Below, piece by piece: positions 1 through 5,568 of a stretch of DNA of 5,568 nucleotides. Positions within the stretch are counted from its first letter, which is position 1. Each line of letters begins with the position of its first letter. Source of the stretch: Oscillospiraceae bacterium. GTDB lineage: Bacteria; Bacillota; Clostridia; Oscillospirales; Acutalibacteraceae. The stretch spans positions 1-5,568 of the forward strand of contig WRDE01000159.1 of the NCBI GenBank assembly GCA_009783605.1. The letters run 5' to 3'. The notes below the pieces were generated by a model. That model searched no databases and was not told where the DNA came from. It was given only the letters and a program-made list of their open reading frames with translations. The translations under genes and the position numbers were made by a program.

Positions 1-347
1 CGGCAAGCTTTATGAACCACGCAGACTACTTGTTTTAATATAGTATTTCTTATCTTTTCGGAAAACTCATGCTGCCTTAATAAAAATTCATGCGTCATTG
101 ACGATAATAAACAAACTCGCACAGACAATTTTCCATCTTTTGCATATACGCTGCACAGAGCCTTACCAATTTTGGGTTTCTTTCGGTAATGTATCTTCCA
201 TTCCTTTTCTGACTTATCCAATGGCTTTATATCGAAAGGCTTGTACTCTGAATAATGAAACGCGATATGTTCATTGATTGCCGTTAAAATAGCTTGCGCG
301 GTTTTATCAAGGGTGTTAAAAAAATCGTCATATGTATAGTCTCTCAT
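1..347 (-). CDS. Hypothetical protein, AT-rich, 3' end beyond the window
   Basis: This frame is open from an ATG at 347 to the left edge, giving 115 complete codons with no stop, so the C-terminus is missing. The ATG lies 6 nt after the stop of the oxidoreductase gene. A strong Shine-Dalgarno run (GGGAGGGGA at 357-365) sits 9 nt upstream of it, which makes the start credible and suggests coupled translation. The visible protein begins MRDYTYDDFFNTLDK. It continues with a basic, aromatic segment (EWKIHYRKKPKIGKALCSVY, about residues 49-68), a beta-type stretch (DGKLSVRVCLL, 71-81) and a helical LLRQHEFSEKIRNTILKQ (89-106). Cysteines are at 65, 79, 109 and 115. It has no signal peptide or membrane segment. 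The beta-strand layout vaguely recalls small clostridial DUF3788-type proteins, but I cannot confirm this and assign no function. GC is about 36% by hand count, far below the upstream genes, which suggests separate ancestry. Confidence 0.72.
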   Translation of the reverse strand, partial: MRDYTYDDFFNTLDKTAQAILTAINEHIAFHYSEYKPFDIKPLDKSEKEWKIHYRKKPKIGKALCSVYAKDGKLSVRVCLLSSMTHEFLLRQHEFSEKIRNTILKQVVCVVHKAC

Positions 348-353
348 ATCATT

Positions 354-1433
354 TCATCCCCTCCCATAGAACATCCCTGCCATCTCCGCCGCCGCGAAAT
401 CCTCCAACGGCAGCCTGACCGGCCGGCCTTCCTTTTGGCTCTTGTATATCGCCAGGATCAGCTCCACCGCCCGCTTGCCGGCGGCGGCGTCCACATAGGG
501 CGGCCGGTCTTCCCGGACCGCTTCGATCACGTCGGCATATAACGATGTGTGGCCGTTGCCGTAGACGTTGTCGGTGGATTCTTCAAACCCCCGGTTGCCG
601 GTGTCCTGTTCTTTTTCGTCGGCGAACTGCCAGACATCCACGCTGTTGACCGATTTGCCGCCCAGCTTGACTGCGCCGTTTTCGCCGAAGATATAGAGCG
701 TCTCCTCCAGACTCTGCGGATAGACATTGACCGTCCCCTCGACGGTGGCGACGGCGCCGTTTTTGAATTGGATCACCGCCATCCCGACGTCCTCCGCCTG
801 GATATACGGGTGGAACTGCCGCCGGGTGACGCCGTAGACCTCCACGATCTCGTCCCCCATCATCCAGCGCAGCAGATCGATCCCGTGGATGCACTGGTTC
901 ATCAGCGTACCGCCGTCCCGGGTCCAGGTCCCCCGCCAGTCGTCATGGATATAATAGTCCCGGCCGCGGTTCCAGCGCACGTGGACCGAGCCGTGGGAGA
1001 GCTTGCCGAACCGTTCCCCCTCCAGCGCCCGGCGCAGCTTCTGCACCGCGATGTTGAACCGGTTCTGGTGGCAGGCGGAGATTTTTACGTTATGTTGGAT
1101 CCCGGCGGCAACAATTTTATCCGCGTCGGCAATACTCATCGCCATCGGCTTTTCGATGATGACGTGGATCCCCCGGCGGATACAGGCTAATGCGATTTCG
1201 GCATGGCTGCCGCTGTCGGTGGCGATAGCGGCCAGCTCCGGCTTCTGCTCGTCTAACAGCTGCCGGTAATCGGTATAGTGCCCGACTGAGGCCGGCAAGC
1301 CGAACTGCCGGCGGAGATGTTCCATTTTTTCCGGTACCAGATCGCAGATCGCCGCGATCTCCAATTTGTTTTCAACCGCCGCTTTGATATGATTGGGCGA
1401 TATGCGGCCGCAGCCGATAAGGACATATTTCAT
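354..1433 (-). CDS. Gfo/Idh/MocA-family NAD(P)-dependent sugar-nucleotide oxidoreductase, WlbA/WbpB-like
   Basis: This 359-residue protein has the length and layout of Gfo/Idh/MocA dehydrogenases. An N-terminal Rossmann fold (about residues 1-120) starts with the dinucleotide loop GCGRISPNH (7-15). The family EKP motif is at 94-96, with Lys95 the expected catalytic lysine. The C-terminal alpha/beta domain carries DDWRGTW (164-170) and GGTLMNQCIHGIDLL (174-188), where His183 and Asp186 fit the family's catalytic His and Asp positions. CHQNRF (121-126) and the WRGTW/MNQ-IH pair resemble WlbA/WbpB, which oxidise C3 of UDP-GlcNAc uronic acid before amination. The exact substrate is inferred; other sugars or cyclitols remain possible. 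The ATG at 1433 was chosen because the Rossmann motif follows directly and AAAGGAA lies 7 nt upstream. The frame stays open to 1622, but that extension overlaps the epimerase and has no family resemblance. The gene follows the epimerase by 40 nt. It is cytoplasmic, with no signal peptide. Confidence 0.9.
   Translation of the reverse strand: MKYVLIGCGRISPNHIKAAVENKLEIAAICDLVPEKMEHLRRQFGLPASVGHYTDYRQLLDEQKPELAAIATDSGSHAEIALACIRRGIHVIIEKPMAMSIADADKIVAAGIQHNVKISACHQNRFNIAVQKLRRALEGERFGKLSHGSVHVRWNRGRDYYIHDDWRGTWTRDGGTLMNQCIHGIDLLRWMMGDEIVEVYGVTRRQFHPYIQAEDVGMAVIQFKNGAVATVEGTVNVYPQSLEETLYIFGENGAVKLGGKSVNSVDVWQFADEKEQDTGNRGFEESTDNVYGNGHTSLYADVIEAVREDRPPYVDAAAGKRAVELILAIYKSQKEGRPVRLPLEDFAAAEMAGMFYGRG
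357..365 (-). promoter_or_regulatory. Ribosome binding site for the AT-rich hypothetical gene
   Basis: On the minus strand the run GGGAGGGGA lies 9 nt before the ATG at 347. It is inside the last codons of the oxidoreductase gene, immediately before its TGA. The placement supports the chosen start and suggests that ribosomes ending the upstream gene could reinitiate here. Confidence 0.6.
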
Positions 1434-1440
1434 GTGTGTG

Positions 1441-1447
1441 TTCCTTT
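1441..1447 (-). promoter_or_regulatory. Ribosome binding site deciding the oxidoreductase start
   Basis: AAAGGAA on the minus strand ends 7 nt before the ATG at 1433. It lies in the 40-nt gap after the epimerase stop, and it favours this start over any further upstream in the same open frame. Confidence 0.65.
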
Positions 1448-1473
1448 CCCTGAGACAATATATATGTGGATTC

Positions 1474-2556
1474 TCAATTCGCACCCTCACCTGAAATGAT
1501 CTTGGTGATCTTCTCGGACGAATGTCCGTCCCCGAAGGGCTGATACGCCGGATTCCAGATGACGGGACCTTCGAGTTTTTCCAAAATATCCGCCGCGTCG
1601 GGCTTAGCCAGCCGGTTGACACCGCCCGTCATCGTCTCCGGCCAGACCACATAGTCGAAAACGGTCACGCACTGCTTGCCGGCGAAGAAGGCTTCCCGCT
1701 GGAGCCCGCCGGAGTCGGTCACGATTTTGGCGGCGCCCTTCACCAACGCGATCGACGTCAGGTAGCCTACCGGTTTGGTTAAAAGCACCCGCGAAAATCC
1801 ATTTTCATCACGGAGGCGGCGGGCGCGTTCGGTATTGCGCGGATGGACCGGATAAACCGTCGGCGCGTCCAATTGATCCATCGCCGCCATAATCTCCCGC
1901 AGCGACCGGCCGTCGGCGGTGTTCTCCTCCCGGTGGCAGGTCAGGTAATAAAACCGTTCGGGGATATCCGCCGGATTGCCGTCGATATCCTCCACCCCCG
2001 ACAGCAGATCCGCCGGAAGCCGTTCGCCGTAATACCGGAACGCGTCATACATCGGGTCGCCGGTCAGATGCACCCCGGCGGTGAGTCCCTCCCGGCGCAG
2101 GAATTCTACCGCCGACGCGGTACAGCACAGCAGCAGCGACGATACATGGTCGGTGCAGATGCGGTTGACCTCCTCCGGGTTGGTCAGCGTCCCCAGCCTG
2201 CCGCCGGATTCCACATGGCAGACCGGGATATGCAGCTTGACCGCCGCCAGCGCAGCGGCCAGCGTGGAGTTGGTGTCGCCGTAGACCAATAGCCAATCCG
2301 GTTTTTCGTTCATCAACACCTCTTCGACAGCCGCCAGCATGGCACCGGTCATTTTCCCGTGGGTGCCGCCGGCAATCCCGAGGTTATAGTCCGGTTTGGG
2401 GATTCCCAATTCCTCGAAAAAGATATCCGACATATTGTAGTCGTAATGCTGGCCGGTATGCACCAATATCTCGGTATGCTCCCGGCGCAGCGCACGGGAG
2501 ACGGCCGCCGCCTTGATAAACTGCGGCCGGGCACCGACAACGGTCAGAATTTTCAT
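1474..2556 (-). CDS. wecB: Non-hydrolysing UDP-N-acetylhexosamine 2-epimerase, WecB/WbpI family, variant active-site loops
   Basis: The 360-residue protein is full length for the GT-B-fold UDP-GlcNAc 2-epimerases, which invert C2 through elimination and re-addition of UDP. The opening GARPQFIKAAAVSRAL (8-23) is closer to WbpI-type enzymes (acting on UDP-2,3-diacetamido uronic acids) than to WecB, which has GTRPEAIK. By motif position, the residues matching E. coli WecB Lys15, Asp95, Glu117, Glu131, His213, Ser290 and Glu296 are Lys15, Asp94 (YGDTNST), Glu115 (HVES), Glu128 (PEEVNR), His208 (TCHREEN), Ser282 and Glu288 (TDSGGLQREA). All are present, so the enzyme should be active. Two usually well-conserved stretches differ: HVEAGLRS is HVESGGRL (114-121), and the RD-TERPE-type segment reads FDYVVWPET (300-308). 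The substrate may therefore differ from UDP-GlcNAc, and the gene symbol marks the family only. The start has AGAGG 8 nt upstream. The gene follows the acyltransferase by 38 nt. Confidence 0.92.
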   Translation of the reverse strand: MKILTVVGARPQFIKAAAVSRALRREHTEILVHTGQHYDYNMSDIFFEELGIPKPDYNLGIAGGTHGKMTGAMLAAVEEVLMNEKPDWLLVYGDTNSTLAAALAAVKLHIPVCHVESGGRLGTLTNPEEVNRICTDHVSSLLLCCTASAVEFLRREGLTAGVHLTGDPMYDAFRYYGERLPADLLSGVEDIDGNPADIPERFYYLTCHREENTADGRSLREIMAAMDQLDAPTVYPVHPRNTERARRLRDENGFSRVLLTKPVGYLTSIALVKGAAKIVTDSGGLQREAFFAGKQCVTVFDYVVWPETMTGGVNRLAKPDAADILEKLEGPVIWNPAYQPFGDGHSSEKITKIISGEGAN

Positions 2557-2564
2557 CTATAAAG

Positions 2565-2569
2565 CCTCT
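2565..2569 (-). promoter_or_regulatory. Ribosome binding site for the 2-epimerase
   Basis: AGAGG on the minus strand lies 8 nt before the ATG at 2556, within the 38-nt gap after the acyltransferase stop. The gap is relatively AT-rich, as expected for a translation start region. Confidence 0.6.
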
Positions 2570-2594
2570 GTATTCTCTTGATTTTTATAGCGGT

Positions 2595-3500
2595 TTAATC
2601 CGCCGCTGACTTTTTCAGGTTTTGGATGAACCGGGTATGCTCAATGGCGAAATTCCCGGTGACGCTCTGATCGTTGGCTACGTCGCGGGTGGCAACCGCA
2701 CCGATGTTTACCCGGGAACGCTCCCCGACAGTCAGCCCGTTGGACACCGTCGCGCCGAACCCGATCCAGCAGTCCGGCTTGATACGGGTGCGCCCGCCGA
2801 TACCGGACTGCGCCACAATCATCACATTGCGGTCTATTTTTACCGCGTGGCCGACATGAACTAAGTTGTCCAATTTGGAATACCCGCCGATCACGGTGTC
2901 GTCCCAGGGATATACAGCGCGGTCGATACAGCTGTTATACTGTATCTCCGCATGGTCCCCGATGATGACGCCGCCGGCGTGCTCCACGCTCAGGATGGCG
3001 CCGCCGGTCCGCTTGAATTCAAAGCCCTGGCCGCCGATCACCGCGCCGGCCCGGATAATGGCATGGTCGCCGATCACGGTATCCGGCCGTATCACGGCGA
3101 ATTCCTCTATCACCGCCTGCCGGCCGATCCGGACGTTCTGCCCGGCGACACTGGCCAGCGGGCTGACGGCCGCGCCCTCCCCGATTTCGGTCGCAAAGGC
3201 GGGGCGCCGGTATCCCTCCCGCGCCGACAAAAAATTGTGCAGGCTGAAAAACAGCTCCCGGGGATTTTCAGTGATACACAACCCATATTGCTCCGATACC
3301 AATTGATTTTCCAGCGCCGGCGCGGCGATAACCATCGTAACGGTTCCGGCAATATCCGGGATATATTTTTCCGAATCCAGAAAGATGCAGTGGGGCTGCG
3401 GAATACCCGAAGCCGAGAGGGCCAGATAAGTGAAATCCTTCTCATTGATGATCCGGGCATCCGAAAAACCCATTTCCGGCAGTATATGGCTCAGTTTCAT
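2595..3500 (-). CDS. LpxD-like UDP-amino-sugar N-acyltransferase, left-handed beta-helix
   Basis: This 301-residue protein has the two-part layout of LpxD, which moves a 3-hydroxyacyl chain from acyl-ACP to the amino group of a UDP-glucosamine derivative. Residues 1-100 resemble LpxD's small UDP-binding domain, including LDSEKYIPDI (41-50) and the ITENPRELFFSLHNFLS end (76-92). Residues about 105-275 are hexapeptide repeats (V-IGD, A-IGGQGFEF, GVIIGDHAEI). EIQYNSCIDRA (185-195) and KLDNLVHVGHAV (209-220) match LpxD's EIGANT-IDRG and K-DN--QIAHNV blocks, so His218 is the likely catalytic base. The protein is about 40 residues shorter than E. coli LpxD (341), mostly at the C-terminal helical part. 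Its ATG overlaps the thiolase stop as ATGA and has GAGGA 6 nt upstream, implying translational coupling to acyl-CoA enzymes. The donor could be acyl-CoA or acyl-ACP, and the acceptor is unknown. The sugar-gene context argues for glycan decoration rather than lipid A. Confidence 0.87.
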   Translation of the reverse strand: MKLSHILPEMGFSDARIINEKDFTYLALSASGIPQPHCIFLDSEKYIPDIAGTVTMVIAAPALENQLVSEQYGLCITENPRELFFSLHNFLSAREGYRRPAFATEIGEGAAVSPLASVAGQNVRIGRQAVIEEFAVIRPDTVIGDHAIIRAGAVIGGQGFEFKRTGGAILSVEHAGGVIIGDHAEIQYNSCIDRAVYPWDDTVIGGYSKLDNLVHVGHAVKIDRNVMIVAQSGIGGRTRIKPDCWIGFGATVSNGLTVGERSRVNIGAVATRDVANDQSVTGNFAIEHTRFIQNLKKSAAD

Positions 3501-4750
3501 TTCGTTTCCTCGTTTCCGACGATAAATACATAGTTGGTGGTGGCGCTGCCGCCGATATTCAGCATCATGCCGTTTTGCGGCCGCAGCAGCTGGTAGCCGC
3601 CGGCTTTGCCGGTCAGCTGTTTATACAGATCCAAAAACATCCGGACGCCGGACGCGCCCACCGGATGCCCGCCGCCGATCAGCCCGCCGCTGGGATTGAC
3701 CGGCTTCAGGCCGTCAAAAGCAATTGTCCCATCCTCTATCGCCCGGCATTCCCCGCCGGGCTCGGCGATCCCGAAGGCCGAAACCGCCGCGTATTCGCTG
3801 GAGGTGAAGCAGTCGTGGGTTTCAAAAAAATCCATATCCGCCGCCGACAGCCCCGACCGGGCGTAGGCGTCCAGCACCGCCTGACGGGTCCAGGGCAGGA
3901 TGTAGGGCGAATCGGCGCTTTCGCGCATCTTCTCCTCGAACCGCATCGGCGCCACCCGGTGGCCGTACCCTTTGATGACCGGGCATTTCCGGCCCAGCTC
4001 CGCCGCCAGCTTTTCGGAGACCAGCACCACCGCCGCCGCCCCGTCGGTCACCTGGGAGCAATCCGACACCGCCAGCCGGCCGCCCACGATGATATTGGTC
4101 TCACCGCCTCTTGCCCGGGCCTGTTCCGTATTCATAAACCATTTGCGGGTCTGGGCCAGCGGGTTTCTCTTGGCGTTGGCGTAATTTTTGACCGATATGG
4201 CGGCCAGCGCGTCCATGAACCGGTTTTCGTCCAGGCGGTATTTCCGCAAAATTTCGTCCGCCAGTCTGCCGAACAGTTTTGGAAACGGAAAATCAATGCC
4301 CAGCGCCTCGGTCTCATAAAACGCCGCCCGGCCGAGATAGTCCGCGCAGATCCTGGATTCCACCGTCTTCATCAGTTCCCAGCCCACCACAATAGCGGCG
4401 TCATAGTCCCCGGCCCTGATCCTGGCGGCCGCCGCGTCCAACGCCGCCGCGCCGGATGCGCAGGCGGCTTCATACCGCGCCGACGGCACGCCGTAAAACG
4501 CGGGGTTCACCTCGGTCAGCAGGCTACCCAGATGCCCCTGCCCGACATACAGCTCGGCGATAAAGTTGCCTACAAACAGCGCGACCTGATTGTTCCGGTT
4601 CCATCTGCGGATATCCTCGTAAGCGATACCGGCGTCGGCCAGCGCGTCATCCATCACTTCGGTCAGCAGCGCGACAGCGCCTTTCCCTTCCTTGGTCCAA
4701 TTGCGTTCAAAATCGGTTTGGGCGCCGCCCGCCACACATACTGTATTCAT
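3497..4750 (-). CDS. SCP2-type thiolase (acetyl-CoA acetyltransferase-like)
   Basis: This 417-residue protein is a complete thiolase of the SCP2/archaeal acetoacetyl-CoA thiolase type. Such enzymes condense two acyl-CoAs or cleave a 3-ketoacyl-CoA. The nucleophile is Cys97 in EAACASGAA (94-102). His312 lies in ETHDCFT (310-316), the ExHDxF motif typical of this branch. His362 lies in NPSGGLIGGGHPVGASG (352-368). The C-terminus reads MLNIGGSATTNYV (396-408) and has no second catalytic Cys of the CIGGGQG type, again as in SCP2-type enzymes. The N-terminus VCVAGGAQTDFERNW is normal for the family. ATG 4750 was chosen because AAAGGA lies 10 nt upstream. A longer frame reaching 4816 would overlap the dehydrogenase by about 60 nt and adds an arginine-rich non-homologous tail. 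The gene begins 7 nt after the dehydrogenase stop. The direction of reaction and the chain length cannot be told; many relatives work with a DUF35 partner, and none is seen here. Confidence 0.92.
   Translation of the reverse strand: MNTVCVAGGAQTDFERNWTKEGKGAVALLTEVMDDALADAGIAYEDIRRWNRNNQVALFVGNFIAELYVGQGHLGSLLTEVNPAFYGVPSARYEAACASGAAALDAAAARIRAGDYDAAIVVGWELMKTVESRICADYLGRAAFYETEALGIDFPFPKLFGRLADEILRKYRLDENRFMDALAAISVKNYANAKRNPLAQTRKWFMNTEQARARGGETNIIVGGRLAVSDCSQVTDGAAAVVLVSEKLAAELGRKCPVIKGYGHRVAPMRFEEKMRESADSPYILPWTRQAVLDAYARSGLSAADMDFFETHDCFTSSEYAAVSAFGIAEPGGECRAIEDGTIAFDGLKPVNPSGGLIGGGHPVGASGVRMFLDLYKQLTGKAGGYQLLRPQNGMMLNIGGSATTNYVFIVGNEETK
3507..3511 (-). promoter_or_regulatory. Ribosome binding site for the LpxD-like gene, inside the thiolase end
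   Basis: GAGGA on the minus strand sits 6 nt before the ATG at 3500, within the last thiolase codons. Together with the ATGA stop/start overlap it indicates coupled translation of the thiolase and the acyltransferase. Confidence 0.65.
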
Positions 4751-4757
4751 CCTGTAC

Positions 4758-5568
4758 TCATCCTTTCGCCCGGAAATAACGCCGGTAATCATATGCCGAC
4801 GGCGGCGCGCCGCCAATCAGCCGGTCGGCTCCGGTCTGCCGCAACAGCGCCGGAGGCAGCCGCTGCTCCGCCAGCTTCCATGCCGCTTCCGGCCCGCCAA
4901 ACGCCTCGATCATCGCCAGCGGCGGACACCAGTTGAAGCCGGTTGCCATGACATGGTCCCCGGCCTGTTCATCCAGCCCCACTTCGGCGGTTGCCTGGCG
5001 CGCATACAAAATATAGTGAAGCAGCGACGCGGCGCACAGCTCCGCCTCGGGAGAGCTGTCCCCGGTCAGCGCCGAAAACGCCCGGCGGTACTGGCCATTG
5101 CGCAGCGCTTCTTTCATCTGCCGGACAAATGGAAAATCATACCGGCGCTGATCGCGGTAATCCCCCGCCGCGATGTCATATACCAAATACCGCTTTTTCC
5201 CCTCCGGCGTCAGCGCGGTTTTATACAGCCCGCAGCCGGTTTTCCTTCCCAAATCTCCCCGGCCCACCATCTCCTCCGCATAGTCCGGCAGGACAAAGGA
5301 GTCATGGGCATAATCGCAGGTTTTTTCCAGCAGATTGTCCACAATCGCCTTATGGATATCCAAGCCGACGAAGTTGGCGGTCAGCAGCGGCGCCATCGCC
5401 CGGCCGGTAAAGCCGCCCAGCAGCGCGTCGATATAATCAATCCCGCCTTTTTCCTGATATTGCCCGGCCAGCCGCATCGCCTGGTTGATAAACTGGAACC
5501 CGATGCGGTTGCCCAAAAAACCGGGGAGGTCCTTCACCGGAACGACGGTGCGGAACAGGATCTCCTTC
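4758..5568 (-). CDS. 3-hydroxyacyl-CoA dehydrogenase, C-terminal part; 5' end beyond the window
   Basis: The frame is open through the right edge, giving 269 visible residues that start KEILFRTVVPVKDLPGFLGN. The GTG at 5537 within this stretch is an internal valine codon, not a start: the residues before it belong to the usual strand leading into PGF-GNRI, the hinge between the NAD-binding and C-terminal domains. The Rossmann domain and catalytic His are therefore off-window. The first 3HCDH C-terminal domain runs from PGFLGNRIGF through FVGLDIHKAIVDN to LGRKTGCGLYK, the usual end of that domain. About 150 more residues follow and look like a second, degenerate copy (VMATGFNWCPPLAMIEAFGG), as in FadB- or FadN-like enzymes. 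No enoyl-CoA hydratase domain follows at the C-terminus; one at the N-terminus cannot be excluded. The enzyme interconverts (S)-3-hydroxyacyl- and 3-ketoacyl-CoA with NAD, and so acts next to the thiolase 7 nt downstream. Confidence 0.88.
   Translation of the reverse strand, partial: KEILFRTVVPVKDLPGFLGNRIGFQFINQAMRLAGQYQEKGGIDYIDALLGGFTGRAMAPLLTANFVGLDIHKAIVDNLLEKTCDYAHDSFVLPDYAEEMVGRGDLGRKTGCGLYKTALTPEGKKRYLVYDIAAGDYRDQRRYDFPFVRQMKEALRNGQYRRAFSALTGDSSPEAELCAASLLHYILYARQATAEVGLDEQAGDHVMATGFNWCPPLAMIEAFGGPEAAWKLAEQRLPPALLRQTGADRLIGGAPPSAYDYRRYFRAKG
4761..4766 (-). promoter_or_regulatory. Ribosome binding site for the thiolase, overlapping the dehydrogenase end
   Basis: AAAGGA on the minus strand ends immediately before the dehydrogenase TGA and 10 nt before the thiolase ATG at 4750. 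It supports ATG 4750 over the in-frame upstream ATGs. Confidence 0.55.

Larger units (their letters stand above)
1..5568 (-). other. Probable single operon linking acyl-CoA and nucleotide-sugar genes
   Basis: All six genes share the minus strand, with spacings of 7, -4, 38, 40 and 6 nt in reading order. No gap exceeds 40 nt, and none holds a stem followed by a U-tract. I found no -35/-10 pair with proper spacing in the two wider gaps. The promoter is expected beyond the right edge and the terminator beyond the left. Co-transcription is inferred from spacing, not shown. Confidence 0.7.

Noticed and set aside
549..1190. Plus-strand open frame of 213 codons opposite the oxidoreductase
   Set aside because: It is the antisense of a well-supported Gfo/Idh/MocA gene and has no domain of its own.
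1451..1476. Short inverted repeat (TGAGA/TCTCA) around an ATATATAT stretch between the epimerase and oxidoreductase
   Set aside because: A 5-bp stem with a loop of about 16 nt is expected by chance and has no U-tract.
1434..1622. 63-residue N-terminal extension of the oxidoreductase
   Set aside because: It overlaps the epimerase C-terminus, looks like random arginine-rich sequence, and the Rossmann motif and ribosome site support ATG 1433.
2584..2612. Possible terminator or promoter between the acyltransferase and epimerase (GCGG-ATTAAA-CCGC followed by TATAAAA)
   Set aside because: The stem is only 4 bp with no U-tract in the transcript direction, and no -35 box sits 16-18 nt before TATAAA; the nearest candidate CTGAAA is 23 nt away.
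4751..4816. 22-residue N-terminal extension of the thiolase
   Set aside because: It overlaps the dehydrogenase, lacks thiolase similarity, and the ribosome site fits ATG 4750.
3575..4936. Long open frame of 453 codons on the plus strand opposite the thiolase and dehydrogenase
   Set aside because: Its translation is rich in Arg, Pro, Gly and Ala with no recognisable domain, and the opposite strand carries clear thiolase motifs. It is a side effect of GC-rich codon use.
5535..5537. GTG at 5537 as a start of a short dehydrogenase
   Set aside because: The frame remains open to the window edge, and the preceding residues (KEILFRTVVP) continue the family sequence before PGFLGNRI.
1..5568. CRISPR array, tRNA, rRNA, insertion sequence or attachment site
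   Set aside because: No regularly spaced repeats, cloverleaf-like sequence, transposase frame or flanking direct repeats were seen by eye.

Overview
The window is a tightly packed, single-direction (minus strand) gene cluster of six genes. It joins acyl-CoA chemistry to nucleotide-sugar chemistry. In transcription order, from the right edge to the left, the genes are: (1) the C-terminal part of a 3-hydroxyacyl-CoA dehydrogenase, cut by the window edge; (2) an SCP2-type thiolase; (3) an LpxD-like left-handed beta-helix sugar N-acyltransferase; (4) a non-hydrolysing UDP-N-acetylhexosamine 2-epimerase of the WecB/WbpI family; (5) a Gfo/Idh/MocA oxidoreductase resembling WlbA/WbpB; and (6) the start of an AT-rich gene of unknown function, cut by the left edge. 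Gaps between genes are 7, -4 (ATGA overlap), 38, 40 and 6 nt. Every complete gene has a purine-rich Shine-Dalgarno site. I see no convincing promoter or terminator inside the window, so this looks like one transcript starting beyond the right edge.

The organism cannot be identified from this window. The coding sequence of genes 1-5 is GC-rich (63% in one hand-counted 60-base stretch). The AGGA/GAGG-type ribosome sites and the compact operon suit a high-GC Firmicute or another bacterium, but this is weak evidence. LpxD-like enzymes are classically part of lipid A synthesis in Gram-negatives. This one sits among surface-polysaccharide-type sugar genes rather than with fabZ, lpxA or lpxB, so it does not prove an outer membrane.

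A reading that ties the genes together is an inference. The thiolase would condense acyl-CoA units and the dehydrogenase would reduce the 3-ketoacyl-CoA to a 3-hydroxyacyl-CoA. The LpxD-like enzyme would then attach that acyl group to an amino sugar nucleotide. The WlbA-like oxidoreductase and the 2-epimerase would supply or finish that sugar, as in the UDP-ManNAc3NAcA pathway (WbpA/B/E/D/I), where a beta-helix acetyltransferase (WbpD) occupies the N-acylation step. The result would be an N-(3-hydroxyacyl) amino sugar for a surface glycan. The C6 dehydrogenase, the C3 aminotransferase and any glycosyltransferases would have to lie outside the window. The left-end gene has a hand-counted GC of about 36%, in sharp contrast to its neighbours, and may be a recent arrival or the cluster boundary.
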